NCBI GenBank assembly: GCA_030674185.1
Contig: JAPXFY010000031.1
Span: 34,197,039-34,261,038, forward strand
Length of the DNA stretch: 64,000 bases
Source: Monoplex corrugatus
Taxonomy: Eukaryota; Mollusca; Gastropoda; Littorinimorpha; Ranellidae
Direction: 5' to 3'
The position numbers and the translations under genes are program-made. The notes beneath the pieces are model-generated. The model had not been told where the DNA came from. It was given only the letters and a program-made list of their open reading frames with translations, and did not search any database. This document shows positions 41,961 to 52,251 of the stretch, in pieces (position 1 is the first letter of the stretch; the number at the start of each line of letters is the position of its first letter).

Positions 41961-43033
41961 CTGTGAAATCCTGAATAACCGAACAGATTATTGCGGCACA
42001 TCCTGAAAGGTGCTGGTCTGGGTTCTCACTATCTTCAAGAACTACCGCTGAATGTCCATAGCCTGGACGAAACATGCAAGAACCCCTTGAGTGTCTGAGG
42101 GTGCATACTCCATAAGGGTCCCTGCCTGACCTCCATGGACAAGTGTCAGACTTGTGACCAACATGTTTACAGAGCCAACAGGAAAATGTACCCTGACCAC
42201 TTCCTTCACTAGACTGACTGAAGCAGCCTCCTCTACGGTAACTACCAACACCTTGACAACGTCCTTGGAAACCGCGATTCCCCCTGCAACTGCCTCGGGG
42301 AAAAGGTCGTTGCTGTCCTCTAGAGCCCTGAGAAAAAGAGCGATCTCCCTGACCATAATAATGCTTAGAACCTCCCTGGAACTCGACCTTGCTCACTGAG
42401 CCAAGCACTGTTGCTTCACCCTTGCGAGAAAGTGTCTTATTAGGATGAGCATGGCGATATGACTCTGCAGCTGTGATCATTTCACTGAAGCCCTTCTGAT
42501 CTTTCTCACACAAGAAAGTGACTAAATCTTTAGACACACTCTCCATCAACTGCTCCGCTAGAAGGAGATCGACCAAACCTTCATACGATTTGTCAGTCTT
42601 TGACAGAGAGACCCACCTGTCAAACAAACGACGCAGCTCCACAGCGTAAGTGTCAAAAGGCTCGTCTGCGCCAGATCTAGCCTGTCTACACCGTTTTCTG
42701 AATCCTTCAGGAGTGCATTGAAACTTCTTGAGCAAGTTCTTTAATGACAACAATGACAACACTACCCTCTGAGAGACTGTGATAGAGAGTGAGTGCAGTA
42801 CCGTCCAAAAGGGCTGACAGGTATGTAACCCAATGCTCCTTTGGCCAGTTCAGATAAGTGGCATGCGTCTCAAATCTGAATAGATAAGAATCTATGTCAT
42901 CAGTCTTTTCCCTGAATGCTGGAAGCTTGGGAAATGTTGGTCTGGGTGTGTGAGGCCTACCCTGATCAAAGTTGAATGTGTTACCTGACTGTCTGGTAGT
43001 CTGGCTACGTTCAGCTTGTCTCTTTATTTTCAT
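41961..43033 (-). pseudogene. Gmr1-like element: gag
   Basis: The first frame (43033-42707) holds the capsid start, with PTFPKLPAFREKTDDIDSYL and YLNWPKEHWVTYLSALLDG. A frameshift near 42750 leads to a second frame with FQCTPEGFRKRCRQAR and a Ser/Gly/Arg-rich nucleocapsid with one CCHC knuckle (CWLCKHVGHKSDTC). Upstream to about 43480, a coiled-coil-type segment rich in Lys/Gln/Glu is suggested by broken frames. Confidence 0.75.
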
Positions 43034-43750
43034 ATGTAGCTCTGTGCGTTGAGTTTCTTCCTCTTTTTTGCGTCTGATTGTTTCTTCCCTCTGTGAAATC
43101 TGTTACCTTTCTACCTTAGCCTGTTACCTAGCTTTTTCTGTCTCAGCCTGTTGTTGTTTTTTTTTCTATCTCAGCCTGTTGTTTAGCCTTTTCTATCTGA
43201 GCTTGTTGTTTAGTCTTTTCGATCTCTCTTTCTGCTTTTCTTTCTGCATTCCTCGTCTACAATCTATCTTGTCTATCCTGAGTGTCCTTGACCTGATTGT
43301 TTACATACTCTATGAGTCTATCATCTTCTAATCTCAAGACTTTCCCTCTCTGAACAGAAGTCTGGAAAAGCTTATCATCCATAGAAACAACATCAGCTTC
43401 CGACATTTTCAATTTTGGTTGAAGATACAAAAACAATAAACCCAAAAAGCACAAAATCATCAAAAGGTGAAATGTTTTCAAAGTCCACACAAAATATACA
43501 ACAATGACACTAAGTAAGCAAAAATCCTAGCAACAGTTGTGCCAGGAAAAAATATAAGTATTGTCCTCAACAGCAGTAGGGATACAACACTATCACAAAA
43601 TGTAGAATGCTCTCAGACAAACTACAATCCAACCAGTGTAATCATAAAGAAATTGTAAAAAAAAAAAAAATTTCAATCACCAATATATATGAAACATCCT
43701 CACTGTCTGTATGAAATCAGCACAATTGTGAAACAAGGGAAAACAAAACA
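43034..43750. other. 5' leader of the Gmr1-like element
   Basis: Between the primer-binding site and gag. Minus-strand frame 43490-43257 encodes LKMSEADVVSMDDKLFQ, which may be the true gag start, followed by repeated GAAAAGGCTAA-type units at 43130-43230. Confidence 0.45.
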
Positions 43751-43768
43751 GAAACTCGGGGTCACCAG
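43751..43768 (-). other. Primer-binding site, tRNA-Trp type
   Basis: TGGTGACCCCGAGTTTCT on the minus strand, one base after a TGTAACA LTR end. The first 12 bases equal the tRNA-Trp primer site known from avian leukosis-type retroviruses. Confidence 0.65.
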
Positions 43769-43769
43769 T

Positions 43770-44140
43770 GTTACAAAAGTTTTGGTTTATGAGTGACTGA
43801 CAGAAAGAGAATGAAAGACAGAAAACTAGAGGCATGATGTATACTGTGTGTATGTAGGTGCGTGTTTTTTTTATGTTTTCCCTAATCACATACACCTATC
43901 CATTCAGTAATTTCATCCACCTCTGTAAACAAGACAGCAGATCAACATTTTTTAAAAATCAGGAACGCTCAGTTCATCTTTATCCAGCCGGATCAACAAA
44001 CACACAAAAACAGAGATAAATGTTCAACGTCCACTGTGGAATAGTAGGCAGTTAATCGTTTACTCAGTTCAGTTATTTGTTTACTTCCCAAACAGTCCCT
44101 TCACGAGGAATCCTTCACTGCGCCAACATTTCCACATTCA
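43770..44140 (-). mobile_element. Probable 5' LTR remnant of the Gmr1-like element
   Basis: On the minus strand it ends ...TTTTGTAACA at 43770. The outer end is not recognisable before the satellite begins at about 44150, so the LTR is truncated or its outer end overlaps the satellite edge. Confidence 0.4.
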
Positions 44141-44149
44141 AAAACAATG

Positions 44150-44462
44150 AAACATTTTTTTCAGCAGGTAGGCCTATTTGGGAGCATGAACATGTCATTG
44201 GAAGGCAAGTACATGTAGGATATAAAGACTTTACTGTCTATGCTGAGAATGTTTTTCAGCAAGTAAGCCTGGGGGGGGGGGGGGGGGGGCATGAACATGT
44301 AACTGGAAGGCAAGTACATGTAGGATATAAAGACTTTACTATCTAAGCTGAGAATGGTTTTCAACAAGAAAGCCTATTTGGTGGCATGAACATGTGATTG
44401 GAAGGCAAGTGCATGTAGGATATAAAGATTTTACTGTCTACACTGAGAATGTTTTTTCAGCA
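44150..44462 (+). repeat. ~95 bp satellite, left part
   Basis: Three units of CATGAACATGTCATTGGAAG, GGATATAAAGACTTTACTG and GAGAATGTTTTTCAGCAAGT. The second carries an 18-G run at 44272-44289. Confidence 0.92.
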
Positions 44463-44757
44463 TGTTACATTTAAAAAAAAAAAGAGAAACTCAATGTGAA
44501 AGTGCCAATGCGATAAGAGAAGTGTGACGTCAAAATGTGTCTGTCGATTCAGCTACTGTCCGATGTTCGTTCTTGAAGATTGTTTTGTGATTGAAGATTG
44601 TTTTGTGATTCACTGGATAACGAATCGAGAATATTTGTTTTGGTTTATGCTAATACTGACAATATATGTTTAAGTTTGATTTCGTTGTATGGAAATGTGT
44701 AGAATGCTTCGGAACAATCTAGAAATGGACAAGAAAAACATAGAATACCTTAGATCT

Positions 44758-44909
44758 TTCGAGAAGATTCCGGAAATTGTAGGCCTAAACAAATTTAATC
44801 TGCACAGTGATTGGCTAGAACTACAGAATATTCTAGAAGGGAAGATCCGAGAATGTGACTATGATTGGCTGAAAATCTAGGGAAAAACCGAGAATATTCG
44901 GGAACTTTC
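44758..44909 (+). promoter_or_regulatory. Three perfect heat-shock elements upstream of LTR TATA
   Basis: TTCGAGAAGATTCCGGAA (44758-44775) is a four-unit element. GAATATTCTAGAA (44826-44838) has three units. GAATATTCGGGAACTTTC (44892-44909) has four. All units alternate GAA and TTC with exact 2-bp spacing, the HSF1 consensus. ATTGG (inverted CCAAT) boxes occur at about 44810 and 44864. Confidence 0.8.
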
Positions 44910-44916
44910 CATGATG

Positions 44917-44930
44917 TTATAAATAAAGCG
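44917..44930 (+). promoter_or_regulatory. LTR TATA box
   Basis: TTATAAATAAAG, beginning 8 bp after the last heat-shock element. An AG-repeat leader follows at 44935-44956. Confidence 0.65.
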
Positions 44931-45134
44931 TGACTGAGAGAGAGAGAGAGAGAGACAGCGACCAAAAGAGTTGAAGTGTAAGCCTGCTGTCAGAGATAGA
45001 GAAGTTGCTATAGATTCGTGGAGTTGCTGTGTGTAGATTCGAGGACTGAAGAAGAATAATTCTGCAAACTAGGAGTGGTGCATTGGATGTGTGAAGTTTT
45101 TACCCAGTTCCTGTTGTGTTTCATTCGTTCTTCA

Positions 45135-45140
45135 AATAAA
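45135..45140 (+). terminator. LTR polyadenylation signal
   Basis: AATAAA with TG-rich sequence 25-35 bases downstream (GGACTGGTGTGTATCTTGTC). Confidence 0.65.
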
Positions 45141-45270
45141 AGATCATTCTGTTTAACCTGGACTGGTGTGTATCTTGTCTCTGAGAAGAATGATCGACTG
45201 CTAGATCTTCACGAACCTGCATAAACTGCAAGACATTGCCAGTCACTTACATACATCTTTACATGTGACA

Positions 45271-45500
45271 CAGCAAGTAGTCCTATTTGTGGGGCATGAA
45301 CATGTCATTGGAAGGCAAGTACAAGCATGCTATTAAGACTTTACTGTCTATGCTGAGAACGTTTTTTTTTTTTTAGCAAGTAAGCCTATTTAGGGGCATG
45401 AACATATCATTGGAAAGCAAACGTCTATGAACAGGCTGTAAAGACTTTACTGTCTATGCAGAGAATATTTTTCAGCAAGTAGGCCCATTTGGGGACGCTG
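45271..45500 (+). repeat. ~95 bp satellite, right part
   Basis: Continues the array at 44150-44462 for about two and a half more diverged units. The solo LTR separates the two parts. Confidence 0.9.
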
Positions 45501-46020
45501 AAAAATAGTTTATGGGCATTTATAAGATTTGATCAAATTCAGGACATTGATATAATGCTAGATGTAGGAAAGTTGTTACGTACGGTTACTAGTGGTGTTA
45601 ACTTAACATTTTTGAAACTTTGGTAAAATGCGTTTTATGTGGTAGTTCCACGGCAATTTTGCAGTGAGAAAAACTCCACACCCGTCCACGAGCATCCTGT
45701 ATTGCCAACCATGCTAGCAAAGCAAAAACGAAACCCTTTGACTCAAAGGGTTGTTTTTGCAGTTTATGAATAGCGTGCAGGAGTCAAAGGATTAAACACT
45801 CTGAATGTCCAATTTGACGCATGAGAATGCACTGGGTTGCATAGATTTTAGTCCCTGTTAACAAACTTTTCCGGAGTATATTCCTGGACCTGCTCCCCTC
45901 CCCACAACATTTTTTTTTTTTTTTTTTTTTTTTTCAGCAATTCCCACCCCAGAGTAGCACATTCTAGATGACTGGCTGGCTCAGTCGGTCACACACAAAA
46001 ATACTGTGGTTATATTGTTT
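45501..46020. other. Unassigned, with MITE hairpin and T-run
   Basis: AACCCTTTGACTCAAAGGGTT at 45732-45752 and a following GAGTCAAAGGATTAAA belong to the TTAA-type MITE family. A 23-base T-run is at 45911-45934. Confidence 0.5.
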
Positions 46021-46029
46021 AACTGACAG

Positions 46030-46600
46030 TCTCCCTCGTGTGGATGCCAGGGGCTCTTTCAGTATAAATCATATCCCCATCTTCTGAAAAAAGTCAGTGC
46101 CAGGATTGTCCTTTTTATTCCTGTTTCTTTCTTCGTTTCTGCCTTGCTCTTTTGCTTTCCGTCAACTCTTCCTATCATTTTCTGTCGTACTGGCCCATTT
46201 ACCTCTATGCTTTCCATAGAGCCTTCCATACTGTCTGTTAGGATAATCGGGGATATGTGTTAATTATGTTTTATGCTTTAAGGAAATGTGATGTCAGAAG
46301 CAATGTTTAGGTAATTAAAGCCAGATTTTATATTGTTTCAGTGTACTTAGTTATGTTTGTACATCTGTATTCAGGTTGTTTTTTTATCTCCCCCATGGTA
46401 ATAGATTGGACTCATTGGTCAGTATCCGGGGCATATCCTTAGATTACATGCATGAATGCTTTGGGTATGTGTACTTGCATTTCTTTTCCATTTTTTCTAA
46501 GGTCAACGAGGTTTTGTGTGTGCTTTGAGAAGGTTGTAAATGATAGATGTAGCTGTGCAAAGTCAGCTAGGCTTTAAACAACAATGATAATGAATTCAGA
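46030..46600 (+). repeat. R1 retroposon copy
   Basis: More diverged copy. Retains GTGGATGCCAGGGGCTCTTTC at the start and GTCAGCTAGGCTTTAAACAA at the tail. Confidence 0.7.
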
Positions 46601-46790
46601 GAGTTTTGATAAATAAATACAACATTCTCTTTTTGATTTAGAGGGTTTTGATAAATAAATACAACATGGTTTTGATAAATAAATACATGTTCTCTTTTTG
46701 ATTTAGAGAGTTTTGATAAATAAAAATAACATATTCTCATTTTTGCTACAGAGACTAAAATAAATGCATTGTTTTCTTATTTCTTTTTCT
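46601..46790 (+). repeat. Short tandem repeat of TTTTGATAAATAAATAC
   Basis: Four units of AGAGTTTTGATAAATAAAT with alternating CTCTTTTTGATTTAG spacers. Confidence 0.9.
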
Positions 46791-47090
46791 ACGGAGAGAG
46801 ATCTGCTGTGAACCAACTATTTGCTGATGGCTTCCAGCCAGGAGACATTTGACAGGCTACTGTACTTACTAGTCTTGGTCAGAAGTCCTCACACTTTTTT
46901 GTCTTCTTTCTTTGGATTATGTATGTTGTTTTATTCTGTTTTATGTTGTTTTGATACACGTGAATTATACAGAGATATGTTGAATGGGTTGTGCGCTCTA
47001 TACCATTAGAATATAAATTTCATGTTGTTTTATGTAATTTCTTAAAATTTTCCTCTCAGTTCAAGGGCCTCGTTATTTTTCTTGTACACA
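46791..47090. other. No recognised feature
   Basis: Short spacer before the minisatellite. If the sulfotransferase 3' UTR extends through the minisatellite it would end near here. I see no clear AATAAA on the minus strand. Confidence 0.3.
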
Positions 47091-48490
47091 TGCAGAATCA
47101 CACAAAAACGACAGACAGACAGAAACACACAAAAAAGACACACACACATAGAAATACACAAAAAACAAGACAGAAACACACAAAAAAAGACAGAAACACA
47201 CAAAAAAGACACAAAACACAAAAAAGTCAGAAACACACAAAAAAGACACACAGAAACTCACAAAAAAGACAGACAAAACATAAAAAAGACAGAAACACAC
47301 AAAAAAGCACACAGAAATATATTACACAAAAAAGACACACAAAACACAAAAAAGACAGAAACAACACACAAAAAAAGACAGAAAACACAAAAAAGACAGA
47401 AAACACAAAAAAGACAGAAATACACAAAAAAGACAGACAAAACACAAAAAAGACAGAAACACAAAAAAGACAAAAACACACAAAAAAGACAAAACACAAA
47501 AAAAGACAGAAACACACACAAAAAAGACAGAAATACACAAAAAAGCACACAAAACACAAAAAAGGCAGAAACACACAAAAAAGACAAAACACAAAAAAGA
47601 CAGAAACACAAAAAAGACAGAAACACAAAAAAGACAGAAACACAAAAAAGACAGAAACACACACAAAAAAGACAGAAATACACAAAAAAGGCACACAAAA
47701 CACAAAAAAGGCAGAAACACACAAAAAGACAAAACACAAAAAGACAGAAACACACACAAAAAAGACAGAAATACACAAAAAAGGCACACAAAACACAAAA
47801 AAGGCAGAAATACACAAAAAAGACACAAAACACAAAAAAGACAGAAATACACAAAAAAGGCACACAAAACACAAAAAAGACAGAAATACACAAAAAAGAC
47901 ACAAAACACAAAAAAGCAGAAACACACAAAAAAAGACAAACAGAAATACACAAAAAAGACACACAAAACACAAAAAAGACAAACACACACACAAAAAAGA
48001 GACAAAACACAAAAAAGACAGAAATACACAAAAAAGACACACAAAACACAAAAACAACAGACACACCACACACACACAAAAAAAAAGACAGACAAAACAC
48101 AAAAAAGACAAATACACAAAAAGACACACAAAACACAAAAAAGACAGAAAAACACAAAAACAGACAACACAACACAACACACAAAAAAGACAGACAAAAC
48201 ACAAAAAAGACAAATACACAAAAAGACACACAAAACACAAAAAAGACAGAAAAACACAAAAAAAGACAGAAATACAACAAAAAAGACACACAAAACACAA
48301 AAAAAGACAGACAAAACACAAAAAAGACAGAAATACACAAAAAGACACACAAAACACAAAAAGACAGAAACACAAAAAAAGACAAATACAACAACAAAAA
48401 AGACACACAAATCACAAAAAAGACCAACACACAAAAAAGACACACAGAAACACACACACACAAAAACCACATAGAAACACTCAAAAGAAA
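47091..48490. repeat. 1.4 kb A-rich minisatellite
   Basis: Array of CACAAAAAAGACAGAAA and CACAAAAAAGACACA units of about 15-17 bp in higher-order mixtures. All six frames stay open for hundreds of codons because the unit lacks stops, so the apparent 592-, 483-, 418-, 398- and 393-residue proteins are artefacts. Confidence 0.95.
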
Positions 48491-48514
48491 GAAACAAAAC
48501 ACGAATCCCATCAA

Positions 48515-48697
48515 TCAATATCGGTGGAAATAACTAAAGGAATCATTAGTGTGTATGGGTGGTATCTTAGGGAAAACTGTTTCTGGATTGCGGTCAGTGT
48601 AACCAAAGAACTCAAAATCCAGACTGAACAACTCTTGAAGTTGAAGACGGTCTGCCAGTGGCACCGTGGAGGAGGCTTCCTGCATAACTTCCAGTTT
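48515..48697 (-). CDS. Carbohydrate sulfotransferase, terminal exon
   Basis: A strong acceptor (TTTTCTTTTGTTTCAG) precedes 48697, and the frame ends with TGA at 48515-48517. It encodes 60 residues, including LQLQELFSLDFEFFGYTD. A DFE-(L/F)-FGY close to the C-terminus is the hallmark of Sulfotransfer_2 family enzymes (chondroitin/dermatan and HNK-1 sulfotransferases), which move sulfate from PAPS to sugar chains in the Golgi. A short hydrophilic tail follows. This exon starts in phase 0, while the upstream candidate exon ends in phase 2, so an unseen exon, an indel or a different splice site is needed between them. Confidence 0.75.
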   Translation of the reverse strand, partial: KLEVMQEASSTVPLADRLQLQELFSLDFEFFGYTDRNPETVFPKIPPIHTNDSFSYFHRY

Positions 48698-48871
48698 CTG
48701 AAACAAAAGAAAACAGGATGGTCAAGCTATTTTAATAATCACTTTTACGAAAAAAAAAACCAAAAGTAATTTATTCGTTTATTTTAATTTAGTTTAACAA
48801 TATATTTTGTGCTCGAGAATCTCAAAAGTTTTGGAAACGATTACACATTTGTAAAAATGTTACTTACTCAC

Positions 48872-48977
48872 GCTAGGATATAATCACCAACAAGTCCGGA
48901 AGGGAGCTTTGGAAATACGTGAATATCACCAGTCTCATCTGTCGGCGTCACCGGATTCGGTGTTGACAGCTGCACAT
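48872..48977 (-). CDS. Carbohydrate sulfotransferase, candidate internal exon
   Basis: Minus-strand 106-nt stretch with a strong GTGAGTAAG donor. It encodes VQLSTPNPVTPTDETGDI and then FPKLPSGLVGDYILA. Its 2-nt start phase matches the 1-nt end phase of the exon at 59418-59607. The acceptor (GTGTCCAG) has a poor pyrimidine tract. Content fits the variable stretch before the DFExFGY exon in this family, but the join to that exon is out of frame by one base. Confidence 0.35.
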
Positions 48978-49334
48978 CTGGACACCGCCATCTCCCTCCA
49001 GGCCTCTTTGTCTTGAATTTTTGTTGACAATTTCTTCAATATTTAGGCAACTGACGTTGGTTATATTCTCGATATATGAGACTGGAGATCTGCCTTTCTT
49101 AATACGTGAATATGAAATGTAAATCGAATTTGGAATAGAGGAACATCTTACACAGCTACCAGATATTTATATTTTTTTCCTTTGAAAAAAAAACAACTTG
49201 ATGGAACTGTGACAAGTTTGAAACTGAATTAGGTAGATGCAAAGGAGTAGACAGACAAAGCAGAATGTCAAGTTTTGTGATGACAGTGCTTTAGGCGATG
49301 AGTCTCACTCGTAAATTCCACGATGACTGACTAA
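48978..49334. other. Intron sequence, nothing recognised
   Basis: Lies in the long sulfotransferase intron. AT-rich, with no repeats matched elsewhere. Confidence 0.4.
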
Positions 49335-49905
49335 AGTTTACTCCACAAAACCTCCTGTGGGGATGCCGAGGGCTCCTTTCAGTATAGATAGTATCACCAT
49401 CTTCGGCAAATTCTATACTAGAAATTTCCTGTTTTCTCTCACTCTCTTTGTTTCTGCCTTGTTCCTTTGTTTTCTGTCATTTCGTCCTATCATTTTCTGC
49501 CTTGCTGGTCCATTCACATGGATGTGTTCGATAAAGTCTTACGTACTTTTTCTTAGGATTGATAATTGGGTACATGTGTTAAATGCATTTTTGGCTCTTG
49601 GGAGGTGAGATACGCGGAAGCAATTTTAGGTAATTTATGCCCGTTTTTATATATGTTTTGATGTCCTTATGTATGCGTAAGTTTGTATTCAGGTATGTTT
49701 TTTTTTATACCCCCTGTGCGATAAATTGGACGGAGAGATCAACGCCAGGGGCATGTCCTTAGATTACGTGCGTGAATGCATTGATATGTGTACTTAATTT
49801 TCTTTTCTTTTTTTGTTCCTGTTGAAGTTTTGTATGTTTTGAAATGATTATAGCCCTGATATGGCTCTACACAGTCGGCTGGGCTTTAAACAACAATAAC
49901 AATAA
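49335..49905 (+). repeat. R1 retroposon copy (best preserved)
   Basis: Full-length reference for the family: starts CCTCCTGTGGGGATGCC and ends CAGTCGGCTGGGCTTTAAAC plus (AACAAT)n. No RNA polymerase III A/B boxes were obvious at its start. Confidence 0.8.
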
Positions 49906-50224
49906 CTCCACACACAAAAAAAAAACAGCGTCAGTTAAATCAGTGTTCTCATTGTGTAACTTCCATTTCTGTGAGGGAAAAAGATAAACTGAAGTGTGCA
50001 AAATTTATTAAATTTTCTGTTACTGCGTAATTATCTCTCGAACATTTGAGTATGCTCTCGTGCGACAGTTTTAATATATTTTTTTCTTCCGGTGAACTTA
50101 ACTCTTTCTGCTGAATGTTATATGTTAATTCTGTTGGGTTTTCGTTTATTTGCTGTTATCTTCCATGTCCCAGTTAGGTTTAAAGGATTTACTGAACACT
50201 TAGCATTGCGTGCACGCACGTGCT

Positions 50225-50268
<44 letters not shown>

Positions 50269-50422
50269 GCTTGCCCCAACTCATCTTTAGGGTCACCCCA
50301 AGTGTCACTATCTAACGTCTACCCCCCTCTCATCTATACGCCACTAATTTTCGTCTCTCCAACATACCTTCAAATCCAGTGAAATTGATATTGTCATGTC
50401 TTTATTAGTTTATAACACCTTT

Positions 50423-50429
<7 letters not shown>
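49906..50429. other. Intron sequence with (TG)n at 50226-50265
   Basis: Nothing else recognised. Confidence 0.5.
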
Positions 50430-50493
<64 letters not shown>

Positions 50494-50509
50494 TGTGTAT
50501 ATGTGTGTG

Positions 50510-50551
<42 letters not shown>

Positions 50552-50580
50552 ACACACACGTACATACACACACACATACA
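50430..50580. repeat. Palindromic compound microsatellite
   Basis: (AT)n, (GT)n, (AT)n, (CA)n in order. The GT and CA halves are reverse complements around an AT centre, so it is cruciform-prone. The Tc1 element sits about 60 bp away. Confidence 0.95.
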
Positions 50581-50636
50581 TGTATATCTGTATATGCAAA
50601 TATCTATGTCTGTCTCTCTCTCTCTTTCTGTATATA

Positions 50637-52249
50637 AGCTACACACAAAAAGTTAAGGATCACTTGCACAAAAATTCATAACTTTCAAAATAAGAAAGCC
50701 AATGCGTTGAAGTTTGGCAAACATTTAATTCCATGCTTTAGTGATAACGATACACAATTGCCTTCAATTTCGAGCAATCGTTTGGTGTGTACATTTGATC
50801 AAAGTGGGTACGTATCGAAATTTGATTTCCCAAAGTCATTGAAATCACAAGACAGGGCATTCTGATGCTCCCAAAAGTTCAGTAATGCGTGTAACCGCCA
50901 TGGCTGTTCTGGCACTCGACGCAGCGAGTCCTCATCGAGTTGACCAGGTTGGTGAAGATCCTCTGTGGAAGCGCCTGCCACTCAGCCTGCAGCATCTGGT
51001 AGAGGTGTTGGGCATCCCTGGGAGGGGGGGGGGGGGGGTGGTTGCTCCTCACTTTGCGATCCAGCTCATCCCAGAGGTTCTCAATCGGGTTGAGATCGGG
51101 ACTGCATGCTGGCCACTCCATTCTGTTGACTCCAGACTGCTGCAGGAAGTCGTTGACCACACTTGCCCTGTGGGGGTGAGTGTTGTCATCCTGGTAGACA
51201 GCCGTCGGTCCCATCTGCTGCAGTGTAGGCACAGCCAGCGGTCGAAGGATCTCATCCCGGTATCGGAGGCCAGTCAGGTTACCCTGTACATGATACAAGG
51301 GTGTTCTGTGGTGAAGGCTGAAGGCCCCCCAGACCATTACAGAACCTCCACCAAAGGCCACCTTTTCTTGGACAGTGGTGTCAATAAAGCGTTGCCCTGG
51401 GCGCCTCCAGACCCTCATTCGGCCGTCGTTGTGGTTCATGGTGAAGCGTGATTCATCACTGAACAGGACCTGGGACCATTGCTGACGTGTCCACCTCACG
51501 TGACGTCTGCAGAAGGCGCGGCGTGGCCGTACAGCTGGGCGACGAGAACGGAGGTTAAACCCATGAAGGCGGTTCTGTATGGTCTGCTGGCTGATGTTGA
51601 TGTTAGTAGCCACCCTTAGCTCCTTCGAATGATGCTGGAAGAGGCTGTTCTTGTCTGCAGGGCTTGTCGTTCAATGAGACGATCTTCACGTGGGTTTGTC
51701 TTCTTCGGTCGACCAGATCTGCGTCTTTCATGGACCCTCCCAGTGGCTGTGAAGCGTTGAATCAGTCTGACAATGACCGAGATGGACACCTGAAGTCGCC
51801 TGGCCACTTCTCGCTTGGGAACACCATCTTGGAACCATGCAACAGCTCGTCCCCTCTCAAACTCGCTCAATTTTCGTCGTGGAGGCATTGTCAGATCAGG
51901 CCTACTACTGGTGGAATGTCTTCTTATAAAGCCAAGCAAGAGACAGCATCTCACACATAAACAGCAGTGCTTGCACGTGCATAATGGTTTTCCATCTGGC
52001 TTATGCAATGTGTTCAGGCAGAACGGTCCAAAACAAGGTCCTTTTTCGCAAGTTTCCGCTTTTCCGTTTGCGGCCAAGCTCAGTAGTAGAGAATCCCGTG
52101 CAATTTTCGCACTAACACAACATCGCCCACTTACAGCTGAACAAGAATTCATAACAATTTGGCTGGACTGAGAAATAAATAACAGTAGCGAACTGAGTTT
52201 ATTACGCACCTGTTTTCTCATAGTGATCCTTAACTTTTTGTGCGTAGCT
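50637..52249 (-). mobile_element. Tc1-type transposon with TA target duplication
   Basis: Terminal inverted repeats AGCTACRCACAAAAAGTTAA followed by GGATCAC at both ends (left 50637-50663, right 52223-52249), with one difference. TA flanks both sides (50635-50636 and 52250-52251). Length 1,613 bp. It inserted within a TATATA stretch in the sulfotransferase intron. Confidence 0.95.
50879..51888 (-). pseudogene. Tc1 (DD34E) transposase with one frameshift
   Basis: ATG at 51888. The N-terminus MPPRRKLSEFERGRAVAWFQ begins a paired helix-turn-helix DNA-binding region, with a GRPKK AT-hook-like motif between the two halves. A single-base frameshift lies near 51616-51640. The catalytic domain follows: first Asp in VLFSDESRF, second in YQDDNTHPHRA, Glu in CSPDLNPIENLWDEL. 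There are 34 residues between the second Asp and the Glu, i.e. DD34E. A run of proline codons (51026-51041) has likely expanded by slippage. Apart from the one shift the gene looks complete, so the copy is fairly young. Confidence 0.92.
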
Positions 52250-52251
52250 TA

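Larger units (their letters stand above)
38729..43770 (-). mobile_element. Gmr1-like Ty3/Gypsy element, gag-PR-IN-RT-RNase H order
   Basis: Coding pieces run continuously on the minus strand from gag near 43033 to RNase H at 38786. Integrase (41499-40467) precedes reverse transcriptase (40407-39186), the reverse of normal Gypsy order. RT motifs are nevertheless Gypsy-like. Gypsy-type retrotransposons with Copia-like domain order are known as the Gmr1 group. A primer-binding site and polypurine tract bracket the element. The pol frame is interrupted by several frameshifts, so it is inactive as sequenced. Confidence 0.8.
44463..45270 (+). mobile_element. 808 bp solo LTR with 5-bp target duplication
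   Basis: The LTR begins TGTTACATTT and ends ACATGTGACA, near-perfect short inverted ends. CAGCA flanks both sides (44458-44462 and 45271-45275), and joining the flanks restores a satellite unit. No internal retroelement coding is present, as expected after LTR-LTR recombination. Orientation follows the TATA (44917-44926) and AATAAA (45135-45140). Ty3/Gypsy LTRs commonly give 5-bp duplications, so I assign it there tentatively. Confidence 0.92.

Noticed and set aside
46991..48769. 592-residue Lys/Thr/Gln-rich ORF and antisense Phe/Cys/Val-rich ORFs
   Set aside because: They lie on a stop-free minisatellite that is open in several frames on both strands. The last part only overlaps the antisense of a real sulfotransferase exon.
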